From Chitinophagaceae bacterium UBA1953 (lineage in GTDB: Bacteria; Bacteroidota; Bacteroidia; Chitinophagales; Chitinophagaceae), in contig DDEN01000022.1 of assembly GCA_002336115.1 (NCBI GenBank), forward strand, positions 276,356 to 340,355: a stretch of 64,000 nucleotides of DNA. Reading direction: 5' to 3'. The position numbers and the translations under genes are program-made. The notes under the pieces are model-generated. The model was not told the origin of the DNA. It ran no database searches and saw only the letters and a list, made by a program, of their open reading frames with translations. Each line of letters opens with the position of its first letter. Positions within the stretch are counted from its first letter, which is position 1. This document shows positions 28,090 to 37,672 of the stretch, piece after piece.

Positions 28090-29292
28090 TCAAACTTTAA
28101 CCCGCCTTCTTATTTTATGCATAAACTTTCTGGTCTGCTTTACAAAACGCACGGGGAAATATGGCTTATCCAGAAAGGAACCATAGGTTCTTAACAGCTT
28201 CGGCTTATTTTTTACAATATGCTCATACTGTTTAAACTCATTTAAATAGTTATTAGCCGTTTCCCTTATATCATACTTCTCTTCTGCAATTTTACGGCAA
28301 CTTGCCTGAAGCATTTTCAACTTTTCCCTGTTATTGTTTAATTCACTGATAACAGAAGCAAAACCCTGTACATCCCTGACACCTATTTTATACCCAATAT
28401 CCGCCAGTATTTCAGAAGTTCCGCCGGGTATATCACTCACTACCGGAACCAGGCCGCAACTCAAAGCCTCTATTATAGCAATACCATATCCCTCAAACTC
28501 AGTAGGAAGCACAAATATATCACAGGCTCGCATTTCATCTAAAACTTCCTGATGATTGTCAGGTGAAACAAATTTCACATTACTCTTTCCCCTCCACTGC
28601 TCTTTCAGCTCTGCATTTAAAATTCCATTCCCGATTATTACCCATTCAACAACATCGTTTTTCTTCAGCAGTTCTTCATCTATTTCCCACAACAGCATTA
28701 CTCCTTTTGCTGCAACCCACCTGCCCGTAAAGGCAATTTTCAGACTCTTTCCGCTCTCTTTTTTTTCCAAATGTTTCATCACAGTTATACCGTGTAACAA
28801 CTGCTTGCAACTTTTGTTCCTTGCACCCGAACTGTACAATACCTCTTTCCAGAATTTTGAATGTGTTAGAAAAGCATCTATAAACGGCTCACTTTGTATA
28901 AAGAGTTTAATGCTGTAAAAATCGTGTACAATCTGAAAAACCTTTTTTGGCATTGGAAATACAGAAACACAATCAAGCTCCAGGAAATTATTGCAAACCA
29001 AAACACCTTCTTCCTGGCCAATTATTGAATGAAGCCGTTTTAATTCATAATACCTGTTAGATAGCGGATCAAAGTCAAAATCACAGATTTCATCGGCCCG
29101 TATGTTTTTTTCATACAACTCTTCTCTTGGGTCAAGATCATTTTGTCTTACCAGAATCACCCTTACTTTAAAAAATTCTCTGAAAGCAGCATTATTAATA
29201 ATCTCAATATTCATATAAGCCACCCCGCCCATTTTCTTTTCAAAAATGAAAACAATCACAGGTTTTGTACTTGATACCGAAATCTTATCCAT
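28090..29292 (-). CDS. GT4 family glycosyltransferase
   Basis: A 400-aa GT-B transferase starting at the ATG at 29292, 2 bp after the upstream stop; a TTG 6 bp earlier would overlap it. The opening VIVFIFEKKMGGVAYMN is GT4-like, the second domain begins IAFTGRWVAAKGV, and FVLPTEFEGYGIAIIEALSCGLVPVVS carries the EX7E pair in two parts. The C-terminal 50 residues are rich in Lys and Arg. Donor and acceptor are unknown. Confidence 0.88.
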   Translation of the reverse strand: MDKISVSSTKPVIVFIFEKKMGGVAYMNIEIINNAAFREFFKVRVILVRQNDLDPREELYEKNIRADEICDFDFDPLSNRYYELKRLHSIIGQEEGVLVCNNFLELDCVSVFPMPKKVFQIVHDFYSIKLFIQSEPFIDAFLTHSKFWKEVLYSSGARNKSCKQLLHGITVMKHLEKKESGKSLKIAFTGRWVAAKGVMLLWEIDEELLKKNDVVEWVIIGNGILNAELKEQWRGKSNVKFVSPDNHQEVLDEMRACDIFVLPTEFEGYGIAIIEALSCGLVPVVSDIPGGTSEILADIGYKIGVRDVQGFASVISELNNNREKLKMLQASCRKIAEEKYDIRETANNYLNEFKQYEHIVKNKPKLLRTYGSFLDKPYFPVRFVKQTRKFMHKIRRRVKV

Positions 29293-29294
29293 AA

Positions 29295-30203
29295 TCAAAC
29301 AGTAACCTTAACCAGGTTATAAAACAACCCGCTCCAGAAGTTCTTAGAAAAAAAATGTAAATAATTTGACCTCGCAGCTTTAAACAAAAACACAACAGAT
29401 TCTCTGTGCCTCCCGTCTATCCTTGAATAATAGGATGAACGCTGATAGTAGAGAAACAGTTTTTGTTTATACTCTTTTGCTGTAATGTTAGGTGTAAAAC
29501 CACTCCTGATTCTTCTTTTATAAGCCTCCACATGTGCTAATAAACTGTAGGCATAGGCTCTCGTTCCGTTCGTACCCTGTGAAATTCCAAGTTCATGCCT
29601 CCTGTATAAATACAATGGCTCATCAACAAATGCAAGCCCGCCTCCGCTTTCTTCCATTTTCAGGTAAATGTCAATATCAACCCCACGGCGGTAAATTGCA
29701 GAAAAACCTTCCGTTTTATTATAGTATTTCCGCTTAAATGTAACAAAATTGCAGATATGAATTTCCCTGATTAAAGGAACTCCTTCCGGTTGACGGCCGG
29801 ATATATCACAAATTCCATAGGGCTGCAGGTCCCCGTCGCAATCAAGAGCTCTCGACGTTATCATTGCAGCTTCACCATTTTTTTCATGTGCTTCAAGCAT
29901 TTTTTTCAGTGCTTCCGGTACCAACGCATCATCGGCTCCTAACATACCAATCACATCCCCCGTAGATGCTTCTGCTGCAGTTCTGAATGCAGCACCCGCA
30001 CCACAATTGTTGGCATGCCTTATAAACTTTATCCGCTTATCAGTAAGGTACTTTTCAACAACTTCTGCCGAATTATCAGTAGAGGCATCGTCGGCAATAA
30101 GCAGTTCCCAATTGGTAAACGTCTGGTTCAGCACACTCTGAATCAGGTCATCCAGGTATCTGCCATTATTATAATTCGCTACAATAACTGAAAATAACTT
30201 CAT
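29295..30203 (-). CDS. GT2 family glycosyltransferase
   Basis: A 302-aa GT-A transferase: FSVIVANYNNGRYLDDLI at the N-terminus, DDASTDNSAE for nucleotide binding and MLGADDALVP at about residues 90-99 in the DxD position. The C-terminal part has an amphipathic aromatic helix (FSKNFWSGLFYNLVK) likely to sit on the membrane. Its start overlaps the stop of the acyltransferase gene by 4 bp (ATGA). Confidence 0.89.
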   Translation of the reverse strand: MKLFSVIVANYNNGRYLDDLIQSVLNQTFTNWELLIADDASTDNSAEVVEKYLTDKRIKFIRHANNCGAGAAFRTAAEASTGDVIGMLGADDALVPEALKKMLEAHEKNGEAAMITSRALDCDGDLQPYGICDISGRQPEGVPLIREIHICNFVTFKRKYYNKTEGFSAIYRRGVDIDIYLKMEESGGGLAFVDEPLYLYRRHELGISQGTNGTRAYAYSLLAHVEAYKRRIRSGFTPNITAKEYKQKLFLYYQRSSYYSRIDGRHRESVVFLFKAARSNYLHFFSKNFWSGLFYNLVKVTV

Positions 30204-31264
30204 TTTGTAACCCGGTTTTTTAAAACTGTAATCGGTTTTTCAATATACCTGAACGATAATGTGGCAACCCCGATTGCAAGAACAGAGTACAGTGGAAATT
30301 TAACCAGGTAACTGTTGTAATAAATATATTTCAGGAAGCTGTTTGTATCACCAAAACTCTTTAAAAGAAATGTATTTACATAAGGCTCCGCCAGGTATGC
30401 CACCATAAGGTGATAAATATACACACCATAAGAAATCTGGCCGATGTACATCGCTGTTTTATTCTCCAGCAATTTCAGTGCAAAAAAACGTTGCTTATTT
30501 CCAGGAAAAATAGCTGCCCCAATAAGGTAAAACGAAACTACGGAAACAGATAATCGAAAATAAGGATCGAGATAATGAAGGTTAAAAACACTTAATAACA
30601 CTACACCCAGGTAAATGGCCAACCCAAGCTTCCATGCCAACCGAAAACGCAGGATTTTCTGTAGTTGCTCCCTGTCGTAATTTTTCAGGTACGCAAACAA
30701 CGCACCCAATCCAAACGCATCAAAACACGAACTTGTCAGTAACTTATGATTAATACCGGTTATAAAAATCCTTGATAGCACTGCAACCGCTATAGCCCCG
30801 GCAATCAGCTTCAGTAGATGCTTTTGTGGTACAGTAAGAATAAGTAATGGCCACAGCAGGTAAAACTGCTCTTCTATACTCAGCGACCACAAATGTTCAA
30901 AAAAAAGCGGAACCTCATGTTGCTGCTGATAAAAGTTAATAATGTAACCAAAAGCATAAGGTAGCGACGGGCCGGCTTCTGCTCGGAATAAAAGTGCAGC
31001 TACAAAAAGGTAGAGATAATAAATAGGAAATATCCGCATCGACCGGCGGATATAAAATTTCTTAAGGTTCTGCTGTAGTGTTGCGCCTGTTTCTTTATAC
31101 CTGAATAAAATTTCGGTGATTAAAAAACCGCTGATTACAAAAAAAAGATCAACACCTGCAATACCAATATATACATGCTTCGTTATTTTAAAGCTAAAGA
31201 AATGGCTGAATAAAACAGCCATAACTGCATAACAACGCAAAGCATCTAACCTTCTGTAATACAT
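30200..31264 (-). CDS. Acyltransferase family 3 membrane protein
   Basis: A 354-aa polytopic membrane protein of the acyltransferase-3 family. It has RRLDALRCYAVMAVLFSHFF with the conserved His, GVDLFFVISGFLIT, RRSMRIFPIYYLY and EHLWSLSIEEQFYLLWP, all typical. It probably transfers an acetyl group to a sugar of the repeat on the periplasmic side. It is distinct from the copy at 10736. Overlap with the GT2 gene suggests joint translation. Confidence 0.91.
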   Translation of the reverse strand: MYYRRLDALRCYAVMAVLFSHFFSFKITKHVYIGIAGVDLFFVISGFLITEILFRYKETGATLQQNLKKFYIRRSMRIFPIYYLYLFVAALLFRAEAGPSLPYAFGYIINFYQQQHEVPLFFEHLWSLSIEEQFYLLWPLLILTVPQKHLLKLIAGAIAVAVLSRIFITGINHKLLTSSCFDAFGLGALFAYLKNYDREQLQKILRFRLAWKLGLAIYLGVVLLSVFNLHYLDPYFRLSVSVVSFYLIGAAIFPGNKQRFFALKLLENKTAMYIGQISYGVYIYHLMVAYLAEPYVNTFLLKSFGDTNSFLKYIYYNSYLVKFPLYSVLAIGVATLSFRYIEKPITVLKNRVTK

Positions 31265-31413
31265 ACACGTTTCAGATCAGAATAGAGTTTTTCCGCATTT
31301 GTATAAAACCGCAGCATATCTGTTTTGTTTTCAACAGGCATTCGGCTGCCGTTTTATCAATAGTAACGGCATTATAATAAAAACAACAAAAACCGGATAG
31401 CAGATACAGATAT

Positions 31414-32328
31414 TCACCTGTTTAGCCTGGAAGCGGACCTGGATTTAATTTTCTGCTCCCAAAATGTATAAAGCCTGCTTCCGGTATCTTTAGCTGTAGG
31501 AATAAGAAACCACTTAAAAAACATGAGCGGCAGTACCTGTATAGCAAGCAACGGGGATTTACCTGCCCTGTAAATTTGCTTTTCCGAAAACCATACAAGA
31601 TTAAATTTCCATAAAACAAACGCAAAAAAACCCTTTATATATGTGCCTGTAAAAGGCACTCTGTGGTTCACATAATTTGTTTTAATACGTTTGTAAAACA
31701 GCGCATTGCCGGTACTTAACAGGTAATTACCTTTTGCCAGGTAATAACAGATTGTAGGGTAAATATTATTATATGCCCGTGTTTTGTTTACTGCCCACCA
31801 AACCGGAAACTGCACCTCTTTCATTTTCTCTCGTACAAACAAACCATAACCGCACGAATCTTCAAATTCATGAATGAGTTTTTTAATCCGCTTTACTGCC
31901 GTTTTACCCGAGTAATCAGTACGCACTGTTTGTAGTATTCGGTCATCTTCATCAATAAATGTTGTGGGGCAAAAAGCCATTACCGCAGCATCGTCTGTAT
32001 CCAGTAATTGCTTTAATGTTGAAATAAAGGAGCTATCCAGTATATCGTCGCTGCCCGCCCACATAAAATATTTACCGGTAGCCTGTTGCAGTAAATACTC
32101 CATATTGCGTGACACACCAAGGTTAACCGGTTGCCTTATATACCTGATGCGTGAATCCCTTGCAGCATATTCCCTGCACACGGCTTCACTGCCATCAGTT
32201 GAACCATCATCCGAAATAAGCAGCTCAAAATCTGTAAATGTTTGTGCAAGTACACTGTTTAACGACTTGCTTAAAAAAGGTTTGTCATTAAACACCGGCA
32301 TTCCTATAGTAACAGTTGGAAAACTCAT
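31414..32328 (-). CDS. GT2 family glycosyltransferase
   Basis: A 304-aa GT-A enzyme: VTIGMPVFNDKPFLSKSLNS, then SDDGSTDGSE and MWAGSDDILD for donor and metal binding. The C-terminal third is aromatic and basic, with a likely membrane-associated helix (LLAIQVLPLMFFKWFLIP). It lies 2 bp from the next GT2 gene at 32331 and about 150 bp downstream of nothing coding on the left side of 31264, one of the few gaps in the locus; I see only a weak 6-bp hairpin (31350s) there. Confidence 0.87.
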   Translation of the reverse strand: MSFPTVTIGMPVFNDKPFLSKSLNSVLAQTFTDFELLISDDGSTDGSEAVCREYAARDSRIRYIRQPVNLGVSRNMEYLLQQATGKYFMWAGSDDILDSSFISTLKQLLDTDDAAVMAFCPTTFIDEDDRILQTVRTDYSGKTAVKRIKKLIHEFEDSCGYGLFVREKMKEVQFPVWWAVNKTRAYNNIYPTICYYLAKGNYLLSTGNALFYKRIKTNYVNHRVPFTGTYIKGFFAFVLWKFNLVWFSEKQIYRAGKSPLLAIQVLPLMFFKWFLIPTAKDTGSRLYTFWEQKIKSRSASRLNR

Positions 32329-32330
32329 CG

Positions 32331-33140
32331 TTAAACCTTCAGCATCCCCAAAACTATTTTTACAATAGCCTTTACCCTGTAATTTCTAACATACGACTGC
32401 ATATTGTCCACTCTGCGTTTATAACTTGCATATTGTGCAAACAATTCAGCATAATAGCTTGAAATATGTTGCGAATGCTTAATAAAAATATACTCCCTGC
32501 TTTTATTAATTCTGTCCATAGTAAAGGCTGCCGACATAGAATTAAGTAACCTTCTGTAATGAAAACCTATTTCATTCAGGTAATAAAATTTCCCGCCATT
32601 TAGTGCAATATTGATCCATATTTCCCAATCCTCATGCCCCATTGCAGGCATATTACCATCATATCCTCCTGCTTTTTCCAAAACATCTTTTCTTACCAAC
32701 GCACAGGCATCAATATAATTACGGTGCAGTAGTCTTACTTTATCAAATGAACCAATAGTTCTGCGCCCTTCTTCATTTTCAAAAAAAAACACATCTGTAT
32801 AAACCACAGCCAATTCAGGGTTTTCTTTCAATATACCGGCTGCTTTAATTATAACTTCGGGCACAAGCTTGTTATCACAATCCAGTGGTATTATGTATTC
32901 CCCTTTTGCCTTTGCAACACCGGCATTCCGGGCGGCTGCTAATCCCTTATTTTCCTGCTGTATTATAATAACGCCTCTTTGCTTTAATTCCTCAAGCTTA
33001 TCTAAAGTATATCGATCGGTACTCCCGTCATCAACAATAATATATTCAAAATCACTTCCGTATTTATTAAGTTCAAGACTGTTGTAGGCATCATCTAAAT
33101 AAATGCCACCATTATAACAGGCGGTAACAACTGTAATCAT
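32331..33140 (-). CDS. GT2 family glycosyltransferase
   Basis: A 269-aa GT-A transferase beginning ITVVTACYNGGIYLDDAYNS, with VDDGSTDRYT and LDCDNKLVP (DxD equivalent), and a GGYDGNMPAMGHEDWEIWI segment that in relatives holds the catalytic base. Such proteins add a single sugar to a lipid-linked oligosaccharide. It is separated from the methyltransferase upstream by 23 bp. Confidence 0.9.
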   Translation of the reverse strand: MITVVTACYNGGIYLDDAYNSLELNKYGSDFEYIIVDDGSTDRYTLDKLEELKQRGVIIIQQENKGLAAARNAGVAKAKGEYIIPLDCDNKLVPEVIIKAAGILKENPELAVVYTDVFFFENEEGRRTIGSFDKVRLLHRNYIDACALVRKDVLEKAGGYDGNMPAMGHEDWEIWINIALNGGKFYYLNEIGFHYRRLLNSMSAAFTMDRINKSREYIFIKHSQHISSYYAELFAQYASYKRRVDNMQSYVRNYRVKAIVKIVLGMLKV

Positions 33141-33163
33141 TCTCTTTTTACAAATGTTTTGGA

Positions 33164-33898
33164 TTATTTTTTTGAAATTCTAGCAAAACCATATAAACCC
33201 GAAGGCATCACATAATTATCAAACTTTACTGGCGGTTGATCCTTTTTTATTAACCAGTAATAAAACGGCTTCATTAAAAAAATGAAAAATTTCTTTTTCC
33301 ACCCTGAAATACCTGAATAAGTACTCCACAAACCTAACATAGTTGCTAAACTCTGGTGCATCCCTCCAAGAGCTTTTATCTCTATGTCAAAATATCCGGC
33401 CTTCTTTAGAAGCCTTTCAATTTCAAATGGAGTAAACCTGTGATGATCATATGGAACTTCATGTAAAGGCCAGATACAAGGTACCGTAAAAAATAAACAC
33501 CCGTCATTTTTTAACACTCGGGCAATTTCGCCTAATATATGCGAGGTATTATCGTAATGCTCAAAGAACTCTGTTGCAATTACCCAGTCAAAACAATTGT
33601 CTGAAACCGGCAATGTTTTACCATCCCAAAAATAATCAGGTACTACCTTTCCATGATATTGAGTAGGTGCTAAATCAACCCCTTCATATCGATCAATTCG
33701 GTTGCTTTCTAGTAAAAACTCCTTATAAGGCATTACCCCACAACCAACATCAAGAACTCTTCCTGTAATACGGCTCTTTAATTCATTAATAGCCTTTAAT
33801 AAAGTTATTCTGATGGCATAAAATGCAACACCTAGCTTGTGTAAATTAGGACTAGTAAAAAAATCTCTTTTGTAAACAGTCATTTCCTCAGTATTCAT
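33164..33898 (-). CDS. Class I SAM-dependent methyltransferase
   Basis: A 244-aa methyltransferase. Motif I is VLDVGCGVMPYKEFL at about residues 47-61, followed by GVDLAPTQYHG and FDWVIATEFFEHYDN as motif II, and LKNDGCLFFTVP as motif III. The fold is that of type-11 methyltransferases. Together with the copy at 23888 it suggests two methylation steps, or one chain-capping and one decorating enzyme. It lies directly after the ABC exporter genes, a common position for chain-terminating enzymes in ABC-dependent loci, though this is inference. Confidence 0.85.
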   Translation of the reverse strand: MNTEEMTVYKRDFFTSPNLHKLGVAFYAIRITLLKAINELKSRITGRVLDVGCGVMPYKEFLLESNRIDRYEGVDLAPTQYHGKVVPDYFWDGKTLPVSDNCFDWVIATEFFEHYDNTSHILGEIARVLKNDGCLFFTVPCIWPLHEVPYDHHRFTPFEIERLLKKAGYFDIEIKALGGMHQSLATMLGLWSTYSGISGWKKKFFIFLMKPFYYWLIKKDQPPVKFDNYVMPSGLYGFARISKK

Positions 33899-34023
33899 TC
33901 TATACTTTTATGTTTTGGGGAATTACATTGTAGGACAATAAAAAACAACTCTTTTTACACGTAAGCTATATTTATTAACTTATAACCCATCTGTTCGAAT
34001 TTATGACTTAATGCATATAAACA

Positions 34024-35286
34024 TTAAAAGTCATCCTTAATCCACACAAAGTCTTCCGTATAAATACAGACATCTTTTTGCCATCCCCATTCAATAATTT
34101 TATTCATCATCTTCACTTCAAATTGACAAATCTTATCTACTTCTTGAAACTTTATTTTCCCTCTAGATTCTGCCAGATGCATTTTTAAGTAATAAAAACC
34201 TTGGTATAATTTGCATTTTGGTATAATGCATTTTAATTTGCTAATGCCTGTTTTCCGTAGAATTGGTTGTTCACTATCGAAAATATAATTATAAATCACA
34301 GGAAGTTCTTTTTCATTAAAAATTTGAAAAGATACAGCAATCCCCTCTTTAATAAACGGCATATTTACTTCAATTTCAATAATCAAATCCTCTCCATTTT
34401 TATGTACTCCTTCTGCTTCAGAAGTGATTACTTCTACTCGTACAAATGAAGGGTAATCCGGAATAGGTTTGCTTTGATAAACACCTTGACTGGCTTTATT
34501 GTTTTCAAGATAAAACCTTACTGCTTCGTAAGTTGATGCGTTGATTGCAACCTTACCGTTTATTAAGCATAGAGCATTCGAAGTTAATGTGCTAATTGCA
34601 TCCATTTGGTGGCTCACAAACAAAACCGTTCTTCCCTCGCCGCTGCTTACATCTTTCATCTTGCCAAGGCACTTTTTCTGAAATTCCGCATCACCCACGG
34701 CCAGCACTTCATCCACAATCAGTATTTCACTTTCCAGGTGGGCCGCAACAGCAAACGCCAGCCGCACATACATACCGCTGCTGTAACGTTTTACAGGCGT
34801 ATCAATATACCGTTCCACTCCGGCAAAATCAATTATCTCATCAAATTTGCGCTCAATTTCTTTCTTGCGCATTCCAAGTATGGCCCCGTTTAAAAAAATA
34901 TTTTCTCTTCCACTCAGTTCCGGATGAAAGCCGGTACCTACTTCCAGCAGGCTGGCAATACGCCCTTTGGCCTTAATAGTGCCGGTAGTTGGTGCCGTGG
35001 TGCGGCTAAGTATTTTCAGCAAAGTGCTTTTACCTGCTCCGTTTCGGCCAATTATACCCAGCACTTCACCCTGCTGTACTTCAAACGATACATCTTTCAG
35101 CGCCCACACATAATCACTGCTTCCCTTCTTTGTTCGGTCGTTGGCCTCACCAATTTTCAGGTAAGGATCTTCCTTGCCACGTATGCGGTACCAGAAACGG
35201 TTAAGATCATGACTAAGGGTTCCTGTTCCTACTTCGCCCAGCCGGTATTGCTTGCTTACCTGTTCTGCTTTAATTACTACACTCAT
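34024..35286 (-). CDS. wzt: ABC transporter ATP-binding protein, Wzt-type with C-terminal extension
   Basis: A 420-aa ATPase that powers export of a lipid-linked polysaccharide. Walker A is GRNGAGKSTLLK (about residues 82-93), the signature YSSGMYVRLA and Walker B ILIVDEVLAVGD follow. The first 60 residues and residues about 250-270 are family-specific. The last 150 residues form an extra beta-rich domain like the Wzt carbohydrate-binding domain that recognises a modified chain end. This part is A/T-rich and variable, as expected for a glycan-specific module. It pairs with the permease 9 bp upstream. Confidence 0.92.
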   Translation of the reverse strand: MSVVIKAEQVSKQYRLGEVGTGTLSHDLNRFWYRIRGKEDPYLKIGEANDRTKKGSSDYVWALKDVSFEVQQGEVLGIIGRNGAGKSTLLKILSRTTAPTTGTIKAKGRIASLLEVGTGFHPELSGRENIFLNGAILGMRKKEIERKFDEIIDFAGVERYIDTPVKRYSSGMYVRLAFAVAAHLESEILIVDEVLAVGDAEFQKKCLGKMKDVSSGEGRTVLFVSHQMDAISTLTSNALCLINGKVAINASTYEAVRFYLENNKASQGVYQSKPIPDYPSFVRVEVITSEAEGVHKNGEDLIIEIEVNMPFIKEGIAVSFQIFNEKELPVIYNYIFDSEQPILRKTGISKLKCIIPKCKLYQGFYYLKMHLAESRGKIKFQEVDKICQFEVKMMNKIIEWGWQKDVCIYTEDFVWIKDDF

Positions 35287-35295
35287 TGTTTTATA

Positions 35296-36180
35296 TTATA
35301 CGGTATCCATAAATGTGCGTTCGGCCTTATTAAACATTACAATACTTAACAGCAGCAAAAAAAACATAAAGCCAATGCTGTACAGCAGCGAACCCCGGTT
35401 CAGTTCTCCGGCCCCGAGATAAATATACCGGAATGTTTCTACCACGCTGCTCATCGGGTTTGCCAGCAGTATTGCCTTGTAAGTTGGATTTTTTATTGTT
35501 GATAAAGGATAAATAACGGGTGTGGCATACATCAGCAACTGAATGCCAAACGAAATTAAGAAAGTAAGATCCCTGTACTTGGTGGTTAAAGTGGAAAGTA
35601 TAAGACCGCCCCCAAGCCCAAGCCCAGCCATAATAAACAGTAACAGGGGGGTAATATAAATCACCTCAGCCCAATGTATATGTATTGCGGTGCCTTTCAA
35701 TGCAAAAAAAATCATAGCCACAACAAACAGCAGGTACTGGATACCAAACTTTATAAGCCCCGAAAGAACTTTCGATAAAGGCATTACAAGCCGGGGAAAA
35801 TACACTTTCCCGAAGATGGCTGCATTACCAATAAACGTGTTGGAAGTGGTATTGAGCGTTTCGGCAAAGTAGTTCCAGATGGTAATGCCTGAAAGATAAA
35901 ATAAAACCTGGGGCAGCCCGTCGGTCGAAATTTTTGCAATATTACCAAATACCACAACAAACATAACCGTCGTTAAAACAGGTTGTATAAAAAACCATAA
36001 CGGGCCAAGAATGGTTTGTTTATAAACCGACACAAAATCACGTCTTACAAACATCATTAACAGGTCACGGTAATGCCATACATCGTTTAAATGGAGTTGA
36101 AAAAAAGAGCTTTTTGGTTTAATAATCAAATCCCAATGTTCTTGTTGCTTATTTGTCATATCAATCCTGTTAAAACACAT
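35296..36180 (-). CDS. wzm: ABC transporter permease, Wzm-type
   Basis: A 294-aa permease of the ABC-2 family with six hydrophobic segments between about residues 60 and 290. It has the typical cytoplasmic N-terminus WDLIIKPKSSFFQLHLNDVW, then RRDFVSVYKQTILGPLWFFIQP. It forms the channel that moves the undecaprenyl-linked polysaccharide across the inner membrane with the Wzt partner. Two ATG codons (36180 and 36159) are possible; the second starts closer to the usual family N-terminus. The order Wzm then Wzt is standard. Confidence 0.92.
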   Translation of the reverse strand: MCFNRIDMTNKQQEHWDLIIKPKSSFFQLHLNDVWHYRDLLMMFVRRDFVSVYKQTILGPLWFFIQPVLTTVMFVVVFGNIAKISTDGLPQVLFYLSGITIWNYFAETLNTTSNTFIGNAAIFGKVYFPRLVMPLSKVLSGLIKFGIQYLLFVVAMIFFALKGTAIHIHWAEVIYITPLLLFIMAGLGLGGGLILSTLTTKYRDLTFLISFGIQLLMYATPVIYPLSTIKNPTYKAILLANPMSSVVETFRYIYLGAGELNRGSLLYSIGFMFFLLLLSIVMFNKAERTFMDTV

Positions 36181-36245
36181 TAATTGCAGAATACCTGCAT
36201 TTGAAATAGAATGTTAGCTGTAGTGATAGATACCGGCATGGTCTG

Positions 36246-37496
36246 TTACAAACGGTCGTCAATAATTGCACGGTCAAGAAAAGCTTTTGTATCAAATACA
36301 ACCGAAGCTGTTGATGATTTCAACGCCTCAATATTCAATAGCCTGAAAGGTTCATGTGCTACCGCCAGTATGATAGCCTCGTATTTGCCGGTTAAATCTT
36401 TCACCAGCTTAATACCGTATTCTTCTTCTACATCTTTTTCATCTGCAAAGGGGTCGTACACATCCACATTCATCTTAAAAGATGCCAGCTCTCGTACAAT
36501 ATCCACAACTCTTGTATTACGTATATCCGGGCAGTTTTCCTTAAAGCTGATGCCTAATACCAATGCCCGGGCCTGGTTAATACTGGTTCCCTTCTGCACC
36601 ATCAGTTTAAGTACTTTATTGGCCACGAACATTCCCATTGCATCATTTACTCTCCTGCCGCTTAAAATTACCTGCGGATGATACCCTAATGATTGCGCTT
36701 TGTGCGCCAGGTAATAAGGATCAACGCCAATACAATGGCCACCAACCAGCCCGGGTTTATAATGCAGGAAATTCCATTTGGTGCCGGCTGCTTCAAGCAC
36801 CTCATGCGTATCAATACCCATCAGGTCAAAAATAAGTGCCAGCTCATTTACAAAAGAAATATTTACATCACGTTGCGCATTCTCAATGGCCTTGGAAGCC
36901 TCTGCTACTTTTATAGACGATGCACTGTATGTACCCGCTTTAATAATGCTTCCGTAAAGATCATTTACCACTTTTGCAATTGCAGGGGTTGATCCCGAAG
37001 TAACTTTTCTGATGGTTGTTAATGTATTTACTTTATCGCCCGGGTTAATGCGTTCGGGAGAATAACCGCAGTAAAAATCAATGTTAAACCTTAATCCGCT
37101 GACCTTTTCAAGTACAGGCACACAATCTTCTTCAGTGCAACCGGGGTAAACAGTAGATTCATAAATAACAAGGTCTCCCTTTTTTAAAACACTTCCAATC
37201 ATTTCGGAGGCCTTTAATAAAGGTTTAAGATCGGGAGCCTTAAACTGGTCAATTGGGGTGGGTACAGTTACAATAAAAACAGTACAGTCTTTAATATCCT
37301 CAATGGAGGAGGAAAAAACTAATTTTTTGGCAGCCAACAAGGTCTCGGCATCTGTTTCGCCTGTTTTATCAAGGCCGCTTTTTAACTCTGCAATTCTTTC
37401 AAGATTCACATCAAATCCTGTTACTTCGTACTGCTTACCAAATTCTGTGGCCAATGGAAGCCCTACATAACCCAGCCCGATAATTGCAATTTTCAT
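36246..37496 (-). CDS. UDP-N-acetylhexosamine 6-dehydrogenase (WbpA/TviB-like)
   Basis: A 416-aa nucleotide-sugar dehydrogenase oxidising C6 to the uronic acid with two NAD. The N-terminal GLGYVGLPLATEFG binds NAD, VPTPIDQF and ESTVYPGCTEE follow, and GGHCIGVDPYYLAHKA contains the catalytic Cys. The GHCIGVDPYYL form and the YPGCTEE loop fit the branch acting on UDP-GlcNAc or UDP-GalNAc rather than UDP-glucose. It is the first enzyme of the Wbp-type route completed by the genes at 25486-28066 and 16391. Confidence 0.9.
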   Translation of the reverse strand: MKIAIIGLGYVGLPLATEFGKQYEVTGFDVNLERIAELKSGLDKTGETDAETLLAAKKLVFSSSIEDIKDCTVFIVTVPTPIDQFKAPDLKPLLKASEMIGSVLKKGDLVIYESTVYPGCTEEDCVPVLEKVSGLRFNIDFYCGYSPERINPGDKVNTLTTIRKVTSGSTPAIAKVVNDLYGSIIKAGTYSASSIKVAEASKAIENAQRDVNISFVNELALIFDLMGIDTHEVLEAAGTKWNFLHYKPGLVGGHCIGVDPYYLAHKAQSLGYHPQVILSGRRVNDAMGMFVANKVLKLMVQKGTSINQARALVLGISFKENCPDIRNTRVVDIVRELASFKMNVDVYDPFADEKDVEEEYGIKLVKDLTGKYEAIILAVAHEPFRLLNIEALKSSTASVVFDTKAFLDRAIIDDRL

Positions 37497-37672
37497 GTGT
37501 TTTTGTTATTATAATAATCAAAAAAAACTTTTTACATTGAACTTTTCTGAACAGATTTTCAAAAACTGTTTTGTTACCCTTCTTTTGTAGCACGGTGCCT
37601 GATAAACAACCTTCAGAAAATTTATTGGCCTGCAGATTTCTGAAAGCATTGTTTGATCTGGTTACATTCTTG

